Shown: positions 9,127 to 18,135 of the stretch, one piece after another
Numbering within the stretch: position 1 is the stretch's first letter
How the letters are laid out: every line of letters begins with the position of its first letter
From: Roseomonas indoligenes
GTDB lineage: Bacteria > Pseudomonadota > Alphaproteobacteria > Acetobacterales > Acetobacteraceae
Assembly (NCBI RefSeq): GCF_017813365.1
Contig: NZ_JAGIZA010000008.1
Span: forward strand, 62,001 to 126,000
Length of the DNA: 64,000 bases
Direction of reading: 5' to 3'
The notes under the pieces: model-generated
The model's input: the letters and a program-made list of their open reading frames with translations, nothing else
What the model was told of the DNA's origin: nothing
Databases searched by the model: none
Made by a program: the position numbers and the translations under genes

Positions 9127-10112
9127 GCGCGCCCGCACCCTTGCGCCGGATCGTCGTCCTCGACGATTTCGGGGATGCCGCGCGGGATTCGGCGGATTGG
9201 GGCGGCCTCCCCGTCGAGTTCCTCCACGACCACCCGCCGGAGGAGGAGCTGGCGCGGCGCCTGGCCGATGCCGATGCGCTGATCCTGATCCGCGAGCGCA
9301 CCGCGCTCACCGCCTCCCTCATCGAGCGACTGCCGGCGCTGCGCCTCGTCGTCACCGCCGGCATGCGGAACCGCGTGCTGGACATGGCGGCCTGCGAGGC
9401 GCAGGACATCGCCGTCTGCGGCACGGATTCCCGCGGCTCGCCCACGGTGGAGCTCACCTGGGGCCTGATCCTGGCGCTCGCCCGCATGATCCCGGCGCAG
9501 GAGGCCCTCCTGCGCGCCGGCGGCTGGCAGCGCGGTGCCGGGCTTGGGCTGGAGGGTGCGACGCTGGGCATCGCCGGGCTCGGCCGCATCGGCGCGGGGG
9601 TGGCCGCCATCGGCCGCGCCTTCGGCATGCGCCTGCTGGCCTGGAGCCCGAACATGACCGAGGCGACGGCGCGGGAGGCCGGGGCGGAACTCGTGGACAA
9701 GGCCGGGCTCTTCGGGCGCTCCGACATCGTGTCCCTGCATCTCGGCCTCGGCCCCTCCACCCGCGGCATCGTGGGCGCGGCGGAGATCGGCGCCATGCCG
9801 CGCGGCGCGCTGCTGGTGAACACTGCGCGCGGGCCGCTGGTGGACCAGGGCGCGCTGATCGCGGCGCTGGAGAGCGGCCATCTCGGCGGCGCCGCGATCG
9901 ACACGCACGAGCCGGAGCCCATGACGCCGGACGACCCGATCCGGCGCGCGCCGAACACGATCCTGACGCCGCATCTCGGCTACGTCACCCGGCAGAACTT
10001 CCGCCTCTACTTCGAGGGCGCTGTGGACTGCCTGCACGCCTGGAACCGCGGCGCCCCCCTGCCGCGCCCCCTCAACGACGCCGCACGCCAACCGCGAGGA
10101 GCCGACGCATGA
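9123..10112 (+). CDS. D-2-hydroxyacid dehydrogenase (NAD-dependent)
   Basis: A 329-residue member of the D-2-hydroxyacid/phosphoglycerate dehydrogenase family. The Rossmann motif GLGRIG is near residue 153, and the catalytic set is complete: Arg in NTARGP (about 237), Glu in THEPEP (about 262) and His in TPHLGY (about 283). It would interconvert a 2-hydroxy acid and a 2-keto acid. It is translationally coupled on both sides (ATGA overlaps). Position between an acid receptor and CoA-dependent enzymes suggests a hydroxy-acid intermediate rather than serine synthesis. Confidence 0.88.
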   Translation: MSAPAPLRRIVVLDDFGDAARDSADWGGLPVEFLHDHPPEEELARRLADADALILIRERTALTASLIERLPALRLVVTAGMRNRVLDMAACEAQDIAVCGTDSRGSPTVELTWGLILALARMIPAQEALLRAGGWQRGAGLGLEGATLGIAGLGRIGAGVAAIGRAFGMRLLAWSPNMTEATAREAGAELVDKAGLFGRSDIVSLHLGLGPSTRGIVGAAEIGAMPRGALLVNTARGPLVDQGALIAALESGHLGGAAIDTHEPEPMTPDDPIRRAPNTILTPHLGYVTRQNFRLYFEGAVDCLHAWNRGAPLPRPLNDAARQPRGADA

Positions 10113-10942
10113 CCCCCGCCAACCCCGAATCCGACGCCATCCTGCTGGAGGCGGACGGTCCCGTCGCCACGCTGACGCTGAACCGCCCGAAGGCGCGCAA
10201 CGCGATTGACGATGCCATGCGCGCCGACCTGATGGCCGCGCTGGACCACGTGGCACGCACGGATTCCATTAAGGCGCTGGTGATCACCGGTGCCGGGAAG
10301 GGCTTCTGCGCCGGCGGGGACGTGAAGTCGATGCAGGCGCGCCTCTCCGTGCCGCCGGGCGACGTGGCGCTGAACGGCTGGCGCCGGCAGCAGCGCACGC
10401 ACCACGCCATCTCCATGCTGCACGCCCTGCCGAAGCCCACCATCGCCGCGGTGAACGGCGCCGCCACCGGGCTGGGCTGCGACGTGGCGCTGTGCTGCGA
10501 CTTCATCATCGCCTCCGAGGAGGCGCGCTTTGCCATGACCTACATCCTGCGCGGGCTGATCCCCGATGGCGGCGGCATGTACTTCCTGCCGCGCCGCGTG
10601 GGGCTGCCGAAGGCGAAAGAGCTGATCTTCACCGGCCGCACGGTGGAGCCGGAGGAGGCGCTCCGCCTCGGCATGATCGACCGCGTCACCACGGCCGGCA
10701 CCCTCGTCGAGGATGCCCGGACCTGGGCCGCCGAACTCGGCAAGGGGGCGCCCGCCGCCCTGGCGCTGAGCAAGACGATCCTCGACCAGACCTTCGAGCT
10801 CTCGGTCGAGCAGGTTTTCTCCATGGGCAGCCAGGCGCAGGCCATCTGCTACAGCTCGCGCGAGCACCAGGACTCGGTGGCCGCCTTCCTGGAGGGCGTG
10901 GCCCAGCGCCGCGCCGCCAAGGAGAGGGGGGAGGCGCCGTGA
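10109..10942 (+). CDS. Enoyl-CoA hydratase/isomerase family protein
   Basis: A 277-residue crotonase-fold enzyme. The first oxyanion-hole segment is GFCAGGDVKSM (about residue 65) and the second GAATGLGCDVALCCDF (about 117). The region LIPDGGGMYFLPRRVG is of the PaaG type (PDGG) rather than that of a classical two-glutamate hydratase, so isomerase or hydrolase activity is possible. It overlaps its neighbours by ATGA and GTGA and probably acts on the CoA thioester made by the next gene. Confidence 0.85.
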   Translation: MTPANPESDAILLEADGPVATLTLNRPKARNAIDDAMRADLMAALDHVARTDSIKALVITGAGKGFCAGGDVKSMQARLSVPPGDVALNGWRRQQRTHHAISMLHALPKPTIAAVNGAATGLGCDVALCCDFIIASEEARFAMTYILRGLIPDGGGMYFLPRRVGLPKAKELIFTGRTVEPEEALRLGMIDRVTTAGTLVEDARTWAAELGKGAPAALALSKTILDQTFELSVEQVFSMGSQAQAICYSSREHQDSVAAFLEGVAQRRAAKERGEAP

Positions 10943-13008
10943 GCGCCATCGGTGCCCTGCTGCGGCCCCGCAGCGTCGCGATCGTCGGCGCCTCCGCCGA
11001 TGCGAGCAAGATGACCGGCCGCCCCGTCGGCTATCTCCAGAAATACGGCTTCAATGGTGAGATCTGGCCGGTGAACCCGCGCGCGGAGAGCATCGCGGGG
11101 CTGCGCTGCTACCCCGACATCGCCTCCCTTCCCGGCGCGCCGGATGCGGCCATCGTGCTGCTGGGGCCGGACCGCGCGGAGGCGGCCGTGCGCGACCTTG
11201 CCGCCAAGGGCTGTCAGGCCGCCATCGTCCTGGCGAGCGGCTACGGCGAGGCGAACGAGGAGGGCGCGCGCCGCCAGGCCGCGCTGAAGGAGGCGGCGGG
11301 CGGGATGCGCCTGCTCGGCCCCAACACCATCGGCCTCGTCAACCTGACGGACGGGATGATGCTCTCCGCGACGGGCGCGCTGGAGGTGGGCGCGCTGCCC
11401 GCCGGGCGCATCTCCGTGGTGTCGCAGAGCGGCGGCATCCTCGGCTCCCTCCTCTCCCGCGCCGCGGACCGCGGCATCGGCTTCGCCAAGCTCGTCTCCA
11501 CGGGGAACGAGGCCGACATCGACAGCAGCGACATGATCGAGCACCTCGTCGAGGACGAGGCGACGGACGTGATCGCCGTGTACATGGAAGGGCTGCGCCG
11601 CCCGGAGGCCTTCAAGCGCGCCGCCCGCCGCGCGGCGGAGCTGAACAAGCCGATCGTCGTCTACAAGGTCGGCCGCTCCGATTCCGGCGCCCGCGCCGCC
11701 ACCTCCCACACCGGCGCGCTGGCCGGCGCGGACCGGGTCTATGACGCGCTGTTCCGCCAGTACGGCGTGATCCGGGCGGAGAGCTTCACCGATCTGCTGG
11801 ACATTCCCGCTGCGCTGGTGGCGGGGCGCCGCATGGAAGGCGGGCGCGTTGCCATCCTCACCTCCACGGGCGGTGCCGGCACGCTGCTGGCCGACAATTG
11901 CGGCCTAGCCGGCATCGAGGTGCCGGTGCCGGACGAGGCGACCACGAACCGTCTCGCCGCGCTGCTGAAGGAGGATCCGGCGGCGATCGGGCGCAACCCC
12001 GTGGACGTGACCCTGGCCGGGCTGCGGCCGGACCTGTTCCGCGGCGCCATCGACGCGCTGCTGGACAGCCCTTCCTACGACGCCGTGATGGTGGTGATCG
12101 GCTCCTCCGCACTCGCCACGCCCGACATCGTCGCCGGCGCCATCCTCGATTGCCAGGCGCGCAGCGGGAAGCCGATCCTGGCCTATGTCAGCCCCCACGC
12201 GCCGCACCTCGTGCGGCTGCTGAACGGAAAGGGCATCCCCGCCTTCGCGACGCCGGAGAGCAGCGCCTCCGTCCTGCGGGCGCTGCGCCGGCGCGAGACC
12301 CCGCCCCCCGTGGCCGCGCCGGCCGAGGACGCGTCCGTGCTGGCCGGCCTCCCCTCCGGCAACCTGAACGAGGCCGAGAGCAAGGCCATCTTCGCCCGCT
12401 TCGGCGTGCCGGTGACGCGGGAGCACGCCGCCCCCGACGCCGCGGGCGCCGAGGCCGTGGCGCGCACCCTGGGCGGCGAGGTGGTGCTGAAAATCCTCTC
12501 CCGCGCCATCGCCCACAAAAGCGACCTCGGCGGCGTGAAGGTCGGCCTCACGGCGGAGGAAATCCCCGCCGCCTGCGCCACCATGCTGGAACGCCTCCGC
12601 GCGGCCGGCGCCCCGGCGCCGGAGGGCTTCCTGGTGCAGGAGCGCGTGCGCGGTGGGGTGGAGATGATCCTCGGCTTCCACCGGGACCCGCAGCTCGGCC
12701 CGGTGATCCTGCTCGGCTCCGGCGGCGTCGCGGCGGAACTGTTCCAGGACACCGCCCTGCGCCTGCTGCCGATCGCCCGCGCCGATGCGGAGGCGATGGT
12801 CGGGGAACTGAAGGCCGCCGCCCTCCTGCGCGGCTATCGCGGCGCCGCGCCGGCCGACATCCCCGCGTTGGTCGATGCCGTGATGGCCTTCGCCGCCATG
12901 GCCGGCGCGGCCGGGGAACGCCTGCTGGAGGCGGAGATCAACCCGATCTTCGTGCTCCCGGAAGGGCAGGGCGCGCGGGCGGTGGACGGGCTTGTGGTGC
13001 TGCGCTGA
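10939..13008 (+). CDS. NDP-forming acyl-CoA synthetase (acetate-CoA ligase family)
   Basis: A 689-residue single-chain NDP-forming acyl-CoA synthetase. Domains in order: CoA-binding Rossmann domain (SVAIVGASADASKMTGRPVG), succinyl-CoA-ligase-like domains with the phosphohistidine loop SHTGALAG (H257), and a C-terminal ATP-grasp part (LNEAESKAIFARFGVPVTRE onward, about residue 475). It would activate a carboxylic acid with CoA, or run in reverse to make ATP. The GTG start overlaps the previous stop. It is the last gene of the operon, and a structured repeat begins just after its stop. Confidence 0.88.
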   Translation: MSAIGALLRPRSVAIVGASADASKMTGRPVGYLQKYGFNGEIWPVNPRAESIAGLRCYPDIASLPGAPDAAIVLLGPDRAEAAVRDLAAKGCQAAIVLASGYGEANEEGARRQAALKEAAGGMRLLGPNTIGLVNLTDGMMLSATGALEVGALPAGRISVVSQSGGILGSLLSRAADRGIGFAKLVSTGNEADIDSSDMIEHLVEDEATDVIAVYMEGLRRPEAFKRAARRAAELNKPIVVYKVGRSDSGARAATSHTGALAGADRVYDALFRQYGVIRAESFTDLLDIPAALVAGRRMEGGRVAILTSTGGAGTLLADNCGLAGIEVPVPDEATTNRLAALLKEDPAAIGRNPVDVTLAGLRPDLFRGAIDALLDSPSYDAVMVVIGSSALATPDIVAGAILDCQARSGKPILAYVSPHAPHLVRLLNGKGIPAFATPESSASVLRALRRRETPPPVAAPAEDASVLAGLPSGNLNEAESKAIFARFGVPVTREHAAPDAAGAEAVARTLGGEVVLKILSRAIAHKSDLGGVKVGLTAEEIPAACATMLERLRAAGAPAPEGFLVQERVRGGVEMILGFHRDPQLGPVILLGSGGVAAELFQDTALRLLPIARADAEAMVGELKAAALLRGYRGAAPADIPALVDAVMAFAAMAGAAGERLLEAEINPIFVLPEGQGARAVDGLVVLR

Positions 13009-13011
13009 TGG

Positions 13012-13255
13012 TCTGTCCCGGGGAGAGAAGAAGGAATTCTTCCTCTCCCCGGACCCCTCACCATCATCTTTATCTAGGCTTTGGGTTCACCCGCCGGACG
13101 GTGCGCCTCGGTTCAGTGACCCGAGGCGACTGTAAGGGCAGAACAGGACCCATCACGGCAGAAACCCCGTGTCAGGCCGGTGCGGCGGCAGCCAGACGGG
13201 GATCCAAGGGCCTCAGGCCCTTGGCGGGGTTCCAGGGGGCAGCGCCCCCTGGCTC
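13012..13255 (+). repeat. Structured intergenic repeat, copy 1
   Basis: First of four related copies. It holds a palindrome with an EcoRI-like centre (13018-13052, CCGGGGAGAG...CTCTCCCCGG), a stem CGCCTCGG/CCGAGGCG followed by CTGTAAGGGCAG, and two GC hairpins (CCAAGGGCC...GGCCCTTGG and CCAGGGGGC...GCCCCCTGG). It fills the convergent gap between the acyl-CoA synthetase gene and topB. It may end transcription from both sides. Confidence 0.8.
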
Positions 13256-13282
13256 CGGACAGTTCAGAACGGTGTCCCGCCA

Positions 13283-15622
13283 TCACAGCCATCCCCGCTC
13301 CCGAAAGCCGCTCAGATCGGTGCCGGAGGGCGCGTACCACCCGCCCGTTCGGTAGCGCGCGCCGAGCCGCAGCGCCGCTTCCTTGTTCCCAAAAGGGATG
13401 CGCAGAGGCGTCTCCTCCCCGCTTTCGTCAGTGGAAGGGGCGGGCGGTGCGGCATCGGGCTGACGCGACTTCCCGGGCGAGCGCCTGGTCGCCCGCTTGG
13501 GGCGTGCCGCGTCCTGGCCCGGTGCCGCCGCCTTCTTACGCTCTGTCGCGGCGCGCCGCTTGGCCGGGGCGGGCTCAGCCCCGGTTTCCGCCGCTGCACC
13601 GCCCTGCTCCGCGGGGGCTGCCTTGCCGGTGTGTTGATCGAGGAAGGCGCGGCAGACGGTGCCGGAGGTGGCGTAGCCACGTGGCGGCTCGATTCCCTTC
13701 TGCCGGGCCAGACCCTCGACGAAGCGCTTCATGGCCGGGGTGGGGGGCAGCCGCCCACCGCGGCCTTTCGGGGCGCTGCCCCGGGGCGGGCCGATCAGCG
13801 CGGGATCGACCGGCCCCGCGCCCTCCTGCAGCCGCCCGATGATGCGGCTGGCCTGGGCGCAGACGGCGTCGATCGCGCCCGTCATCTCCTGCTGGCCGAC
13901 CAGCACCTCGTCCAGCAGCCGCTCCATCTGCGCCGTCACGCCGGGGTCCACCAGCGCGGGGTCGGCGCGCTCCAGCACGGCGTGGAGGGAGAGGCCGCGC
14001 TCCGTGGGCACGATGTGCTTGCCGTCGATGGCCAGGAACTCCTGCGCCTTGAGGCCGCGGATGACCTCGGCCCGCGTCGCGGGCGTGCCGATCCCCTTGG
14101 CCTCCTTCAGGCGCTCCTGAAGCGCCTCGTCCTCCACGAAGCGCCAGGCGTTCTGCATGGCCTCGATCAGCGTGCCCTCATTGTAGCGCGGCGGCGGCCG
14201 GGTCTCCTTGTCCTCCACCGCGGCGTCGTGCAGCCGGGTCGCCTCCCCGTCCCGCAGGGTGGGGAGAAGCGCGGCATCCTCGCCCTTCTCGTCGGCCGGC
14301 TGCCAGTTCGGGAAGGCCGCGCGCCAGCCCATCTCGATCGGCTGGCGCCCGGTGGCCCGGAAGGCGTGGCCGCGCACGTCCAGCAGTGCCGTGGTCTGGC
14401 GATAGCGGAAATCCGGCATGACAGCCGCGAGGTAGGAGCGCGCGATGACGTCGAAGAGCTTGCGCTCGTCGATCGAGAGGCGCGGCCAGACCTCGCGCAG
14501 GGTCTCCACCGTGTTCACGTTGGGGATCACGGCGTGGTGGCTGGCTCCGGCCAGGCCCTTGTCGTGGAAGGCGCCGCCGGCGCCGCGGCGGATCACCGGC
14601 GGGTCGGGGACCGGCACTTCGGCGAAGGAGCGCCCGGCGCGCAGCCCCGCCACGATCCGCGACGCATCGGGGATCGCGCTCTCCGGCAGGTAGCGGGTTT
14701 CGGCGCGGGGATAGGTGATGACCTTCTTGCCCTCGCCGTCATAGAGCTGCTGCGCCACCTCCAGCGTGCGCGCGGCGGACCAGCCGAAGCGGGAGCCGCA
14801 GAGTTTCTGGAGGGATGGCAGGTCGTGCAGGCGGGGCGGGGACTGGCGCTTCTCCTCCACCTTGACGGAGAGCGGCCCCTCGAAGCCCTCCGCCATCGCG
14901 GCGATCGCCTCCGCGACCTCGCGCTTCAGGATTCTTTCCTTCGGCGCGTGGCGCATCCGGAACGGGCCGGCCGCGGCCTCGGCGGTGGCCACCACCTCGA
15001 AATAGGCCTGCGGGACGAAGTTGCGGATCTCCAGCTCCCGCCGGCACACGATGGCCAGCGTCGGCGTCTTCACCCGCCCCACGCCGATGACGGTGCGCGC
15101 CCCTCGGGCCAGGGTGACCGTGGCGGTGCGGGTGAGCGAAAGGTTGTAGATCTGGTCGGCCTGCCGCCGCGCCACGGCGGCGGCATAGAGGCGGGCGTAC
15201 TCGGCGTTCGGCCTGGCCTTGGCGAAGGCCTCCCGGATGGTCTGGGGGTCCTGGGCCGTGAAGATCACCCGCATCACCCGGCCGCGGTACTTCAGGTGCT
15301 CCAGGATCTCCTGCCCGATGAGCTGCCCCTCCCGGTCGCAGTCCGTGGCGAGCCAGACGCATTTCGCACCCTTCAGGGCGGCGCGGATGGCCTGGAGCTT
15401 GGAAGCCTTGTTGCCGCCCTTGGCGGGCTTGGTGGCGTAGAGCCCCTCCGGCCGCAGCAGCACCGGCGTCCAACGCTTCCACTCCGGCAGGACCTCCTCC
15501 GGCTCCTCCAGGTCGAACAGGTGGCCCTCAGCCGGCAAGATCGCGCCGTATCGGCCGCCCACCGCGGCCCGCACGTCCTTCGCCTGGCTGGTCTTCTCGG
15601 TGATGACGATCTGGTCGGTCAT
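13283..15622 (-). CDS. topB: DNA topoisomerase III with C-terminal DUF5710-like domain
   Basis: A 779-residue type IA topoisomerase that would relax or decatenate DNA. The TOPRIM domain has the acidic WLATDCDREGQL motif (about residue 90), and the active-site tyrosine is Y304 in ITYPRAETRYLP, the TopB form of the motif. The gate domain ends near residue 600. After this comes a Lys/Ala/Pro-rich basic linker, and the last 40 residues (IPFGNKEAALRLGARY...WYAP, then GTDLSGF) look like a DUF5710 domain, in place of the zinc fingers often found at this end. The ATG at 15622 follows AAGGGC. It is divergent from rpoD. Confidence 0.9.
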   Translation of the reverse strand: MTDQIVITEKTSQAKDVRAAVGGRYGAILPAEGHLFDLEEPEEVLPEWKRWTPVLLRPEGLYATKPAKGGNKASKLQAIRAALKGAKCVWLATDCDREGQLIGQEILEHLKYRGRVMRVIFTAQDPQTIREAFAKARPNAEYARLYAAAVARRQADQIYNLSLTRTATVTLARGARTVIGVGRVKTPTLAIVCRRELEIRNFVPQAYFEVVATAEAAAGPFRMRHAPKERILKREVAEAIAAMAEGFEGPLSVKVEEKRQSPPRLHDLPSLQKLCGSRFGWSAARTLEVAQQLYDGEGKKVITYPRAETRYLPESAIPDASRIVAGLRAGRSFAEVPVPDPPVIRRGAGGAFHDKGLAGASHHAVIPNVNTVETLREVWPRLSIDERKLFDVIARSYLAAVMPDFRYRQTTALLDVRGHAFRATGRQPIEMGWRAAFPNWQPADEKGEDAALLPTLRDGEATRLHDAAVEDKETRPPPRYNEGTLIEAMQNAWRFVEDEALQERLKEAKGIGTPATRAEVIRGLKAQEFLAIDGKHIVPTERGLSLHAVLERADPALVDPGVTAQMERLLDEVLVGQQEMTGAIDAVCAQASRIIGRLQEGAGPVDPALIGPPRGSAPKGRGGRLPPTPAMKRFVEGLARQKGIEPPRGYATSGTVCRAFLDQHTGKAAPAEQGGAAAETGAEPAPAKRRAATERKKAAAPGQDAARPKRATRRSPGKSRQPDAAPPAPSTDESGEETPLRIPFGNKEAALRLGARYRTGGWYAPSGTDLSGFRERGWL

Positions 15623-15929
15623 GGATGCCCTTCGGATGTTCTCTAAAGGTTCCGAAGCGGGCTTGCCAATCCCATCCTTTCCAGTCGCTTTGGGCGGTTG
15701 TGCAGGTCACCTGGACTACCCAAATTTACTCTGGCGCAACCGCCGGTCGCCATCCCAAATGCAGAGTGCGCGGGGCCGCAATGCGGTGGGAATGGCGGTG
15801 CGGTGCAAATCAGGTCTGGGCATTCGGGCCCGCAAGCCCCAGATGGGCGCCTTCCCGCGTGGGTCGCCTGTCCAGGGTGCTTCAGGGCCGCGGGTGTTCT
15901 TTAGCGGGTGATTTCGGGGAGGGCTTGGC
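15623..15929. other. Divergent topB/rpoD intergenic region
   Basis: A 307-base gap with no convincing gene. It should hold the promoters for topB (minus) and rpoD (plus). GGGGAGGG, just before the rpoD ATG, is a strong ribosome site. I see no clear -35/-10 pair and no tRNA. Confidence 0.6.
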
Positions 15930-17849
15930 ATGGCGGCGACGGACGCAGGCGCACTGGTTCTGGATGAGCGCGAGGAGGCCCTCCTTGCCGCACTGCCCGA
16001 GGCTGAGGGCCAGGCGCTGCGTCAACTGGCGGAGATCTCCCGGAGCCGCGGCCACGTGACCCATGCCGAGGTCGAGGCCGCGCTGCCCAGCGACCAGATC
16101 TCCTCCGACCGGATCGAGGACGCCCTGCGTGTCCTGGCCTATCTCGGGGTCGAAGTGGCCGAAGGCGAAGAGGGCGAGGAAGGCGAGGAAGGCGAGACCG
16201 CCGCCGCTGGCCGCTCCGGCGCGGCTGCGGAGGAGGACGAGGAAGCCGTCGGCAACATCAAGGCCGACACGGGCATCAATGCCGACCCCGTCCGCATGTA
16301 CCTGCGCGACATGGGCGAGAAGATGCTGCTCACCCGAGAGGGTGAGATCGCCATCGCCAAGCGCATCGAGGCCGGGCGGGCCATGATGATCGAGGGGCTG
16401 TGCGAGGCCCCCCTGGTGCTGGACGCCATCCTTGGCTGGGCGGCTGCCGTGCGCGAGGAGCGCATGCTCCTGCGCGACGTGCTCGACCTCGAGGCGACTG
16501 CGGGCGCCGGCGAGGGGCCGCTGGAGGATGCGGCCGGCGGCGAGGACGAGGGCGACGAGGCGGAGGGCAGCTCCGGAACCGTCTCCCCCTCCGTGCTGGA
16601 GCAGCAGGTGAAGCCGGAGGCGCTGGCCGCCTTCGCCGCGATCGAGGCGGCCTATGAGGGGCTGAAGGGCCTCCAGTCCCGCCGCATGACGGCCTATGCC
16701 GAGGGTGCTTCCCTCTCGCGCGCGGATGCGGCGGACTATGCCCGCCTGCGCGGCGAGCTGGTGGCGCTGGTCGGCCGGCTGCACCTGCACGCCAACCGCA
16801 TCGCCGAGCTCGTGGACCGCATGCGCGAGGTCAACAAGCGGCTCACCGCCGCCGAGGGCCGGCTGCTGCGCGTCGCCGAGAGCGCCGGCGTGAAGCGCGA
16901 CGACTTCCTGGCCGTCTACCGCGCCGGCGGTTCCTCGCCCGACTTCATCGCGGGCCTGGCCAACCGCAAGGGCAAGGGCTGGATGGCCCTGGCCACCCGC
17001 TACGCCGATGCGGCCGAGGCCGCCCGCTCCGCGATCCTGACGATCGCCGCCGATGCGGGGATGCCGGTGGATGAGTTCCGCCGCGTGCAGGCCGTGGTGG
17101 CGCGCGGGGAGCGCGACATGAACGGGGCGAAGAAGGAGATGACGGAGGCGAACCTGCGCCTCGTGATCTCCATCGCGAAGAAGTACACGAACCGCGGCCT
17201 GCAGCTGCTCGACCTCGTGCAGGAGGGCAACATCGGCCTGATGAAGGCGGTGGACAAATTCGAGTACCGCCGCGGCTTCAAGTTCAGCACCTACGCCACC
17301 TGGTGGATCCGGCAGTCCGTCACCCGCGCCATCGCGGACCAGGCCCGCACGATCCGCGTGCCCGTCCACATGACGGAGACGGTGAACAAGCTGAACCGCA
17401 CCAGCCGCCAGATGATGCACGAGCTGGGCCGGGAGCCGACGCCGGCGGAGCTGGCCACGAAGCTGGGCCTGCCCGTCGACAAGGTGATCAAGGCGCAGAA
17501 GATCGCGCGTGAGCCGATCTCCCTCGAGACGCCGATCGGTGACGAGGAGGACAGCCACCTCGGCGACTTCATCCGGGACGACAGCGCCGTCATGCCGCTC
17601 GACGTCGCGGTCCATGCCGGCCTGCGCGACGCGGCGACCCGCGCCCTCTCCGAGCTGAGCCCCCGCGAGGAGCGCGTGCTGCGGATGCGCTTCGGCATCG
17701 GCGTGAACTCCGACCACACGCTGGAAGAGGTCGGGCAACAGTTCAACGTGACCCGCGAGCGTATTCGCCAGATCGAGGCGAAGGCGTTGAAGAAGCTGCA
17801 GCACCCGACCCGGTCCAAGCAGCTCCGTAGCTTCCTGGACGGCGTCTAG
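15930..17849 (+). CDS. rpoD: Primary RNA polymerase sigma factor (sigma-70)
   Basis: A 639-residue housekeeping sigma factor. It has an N-terminal region 1.1, an acidic run of Glu/Gly (about residues 78-90), region 1.2 ([17 protein letters not shown], about 122), a large non-conserved insert, region 2 with [14 protein letters not shown] (about 406) and the -10 recognition part [14 protein letters not shown], region 3, and the region 4 helix-turn-helix [20 protein letters not shown] (about 597), ending in the usual SFLDGV-like tail. dnaG, which often precedes rpoD, is absent; topB sits there divergently. Confidence 0.97.
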   Translation: MAATDAGALVLDEREEALLAALPEAEGQALRQLAEISRSRGHVTHAEVEAALPSDQISSDRIEDALRVLAYLGVEVAEGEEGEEGEEGETAAAGRSGAAAEEDEEAVGNIKADTGINADPVRMYLRDMGEKMLLTREGEIAIAKRIEAGRAMMIEGLCEAPLVLDAILGWAAAVREERMLLRDVLDLEATAGAGEGPLEDAAGGEDEGDEAEGSSGTVSPSVLEQQVKPEALAAFAAIEAAYEGLKGLQSRRMTAYAEGASLSRADAADYARLRGELVALVGRLHLHANRIAELVDRMREVNKRLTAAEGRLLRVAESAGVKRDDFLAVYRAGGSSPDFIAGLANRKGKGWMALATRYADAAEAARSAILTIAADAGMPVDEFRRVQAVVARGERDMNGAKKEMTEANLRLVISIAKKYTNRGLQLLDLVQEGNIGLMKAVDKFEYRRGFKFSTYATWWIRQSVTRAIADQARTIRVPVHMTETVNKLNRTSRQMMHELGREPTPAELATKLGLPVDKVIKAQKIAREPISLETPIGDEEDSHLGDFIRDDSAVMPLDVAVHAGLRDAATRALSELSPREERVLRMRFGIGVNSDHTLEEVGQQFNVTRERIRQIEAKALKKLQHPTRSKQLRSFLDGV

Positions 17850-17857
17850 GAACGTTC

Positions 17858-18124
17858 CGGGACCAGGGGGCGCCGCCCCCTGGAGCACCCGGGCAAACGC
17901 GAAGCGTTTGTCCCGAACCAGGAGCCTGAGGCTCCTGGACCTGCATCGGGCTCCCGCGGAACCGACTTCAGCCGGTGGTCCCTTCCATCGGGCACAGTCC
18001 TGCCCTTGCAGTCGCCTCGGCTCCAAGAGCCGAGGCGCACCGTGAGCCGAGTAAGCCCAAAACTTAGAAGAAGATGATGGTGAGGGGTCCGGGGAGAGGA
18101 AGAATTCCTTCTTCCTCTCCCCGG
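17858..18124 (-). repeat. Structured intergenic repeat, copy 2
   Basis: Inverted relative to copy 1. It has the palindrome at 18089-18124, the stem CGCCTCGGCTC/GAGCCGAGGCG after the TGCCCTTGCAGT box, GC hairpins CCAGGGGGC/GCCCCCTGG and CCAGGAGCC/GGCTCCTGG, and an extra stem CGGGCAAACGC/GCGTTTGTCCCG. It lies between convergent rpoD and the CapD-like gene. Confidence 0.8.
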
Positions 18125-18135
18125 GACAGACCGCC

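Noticed and set aside
13169-15646. An 825-codon frame opposite topB
   Set aside because: Antisense shadow of a full-length topoisomerase with its catalytic motifs.
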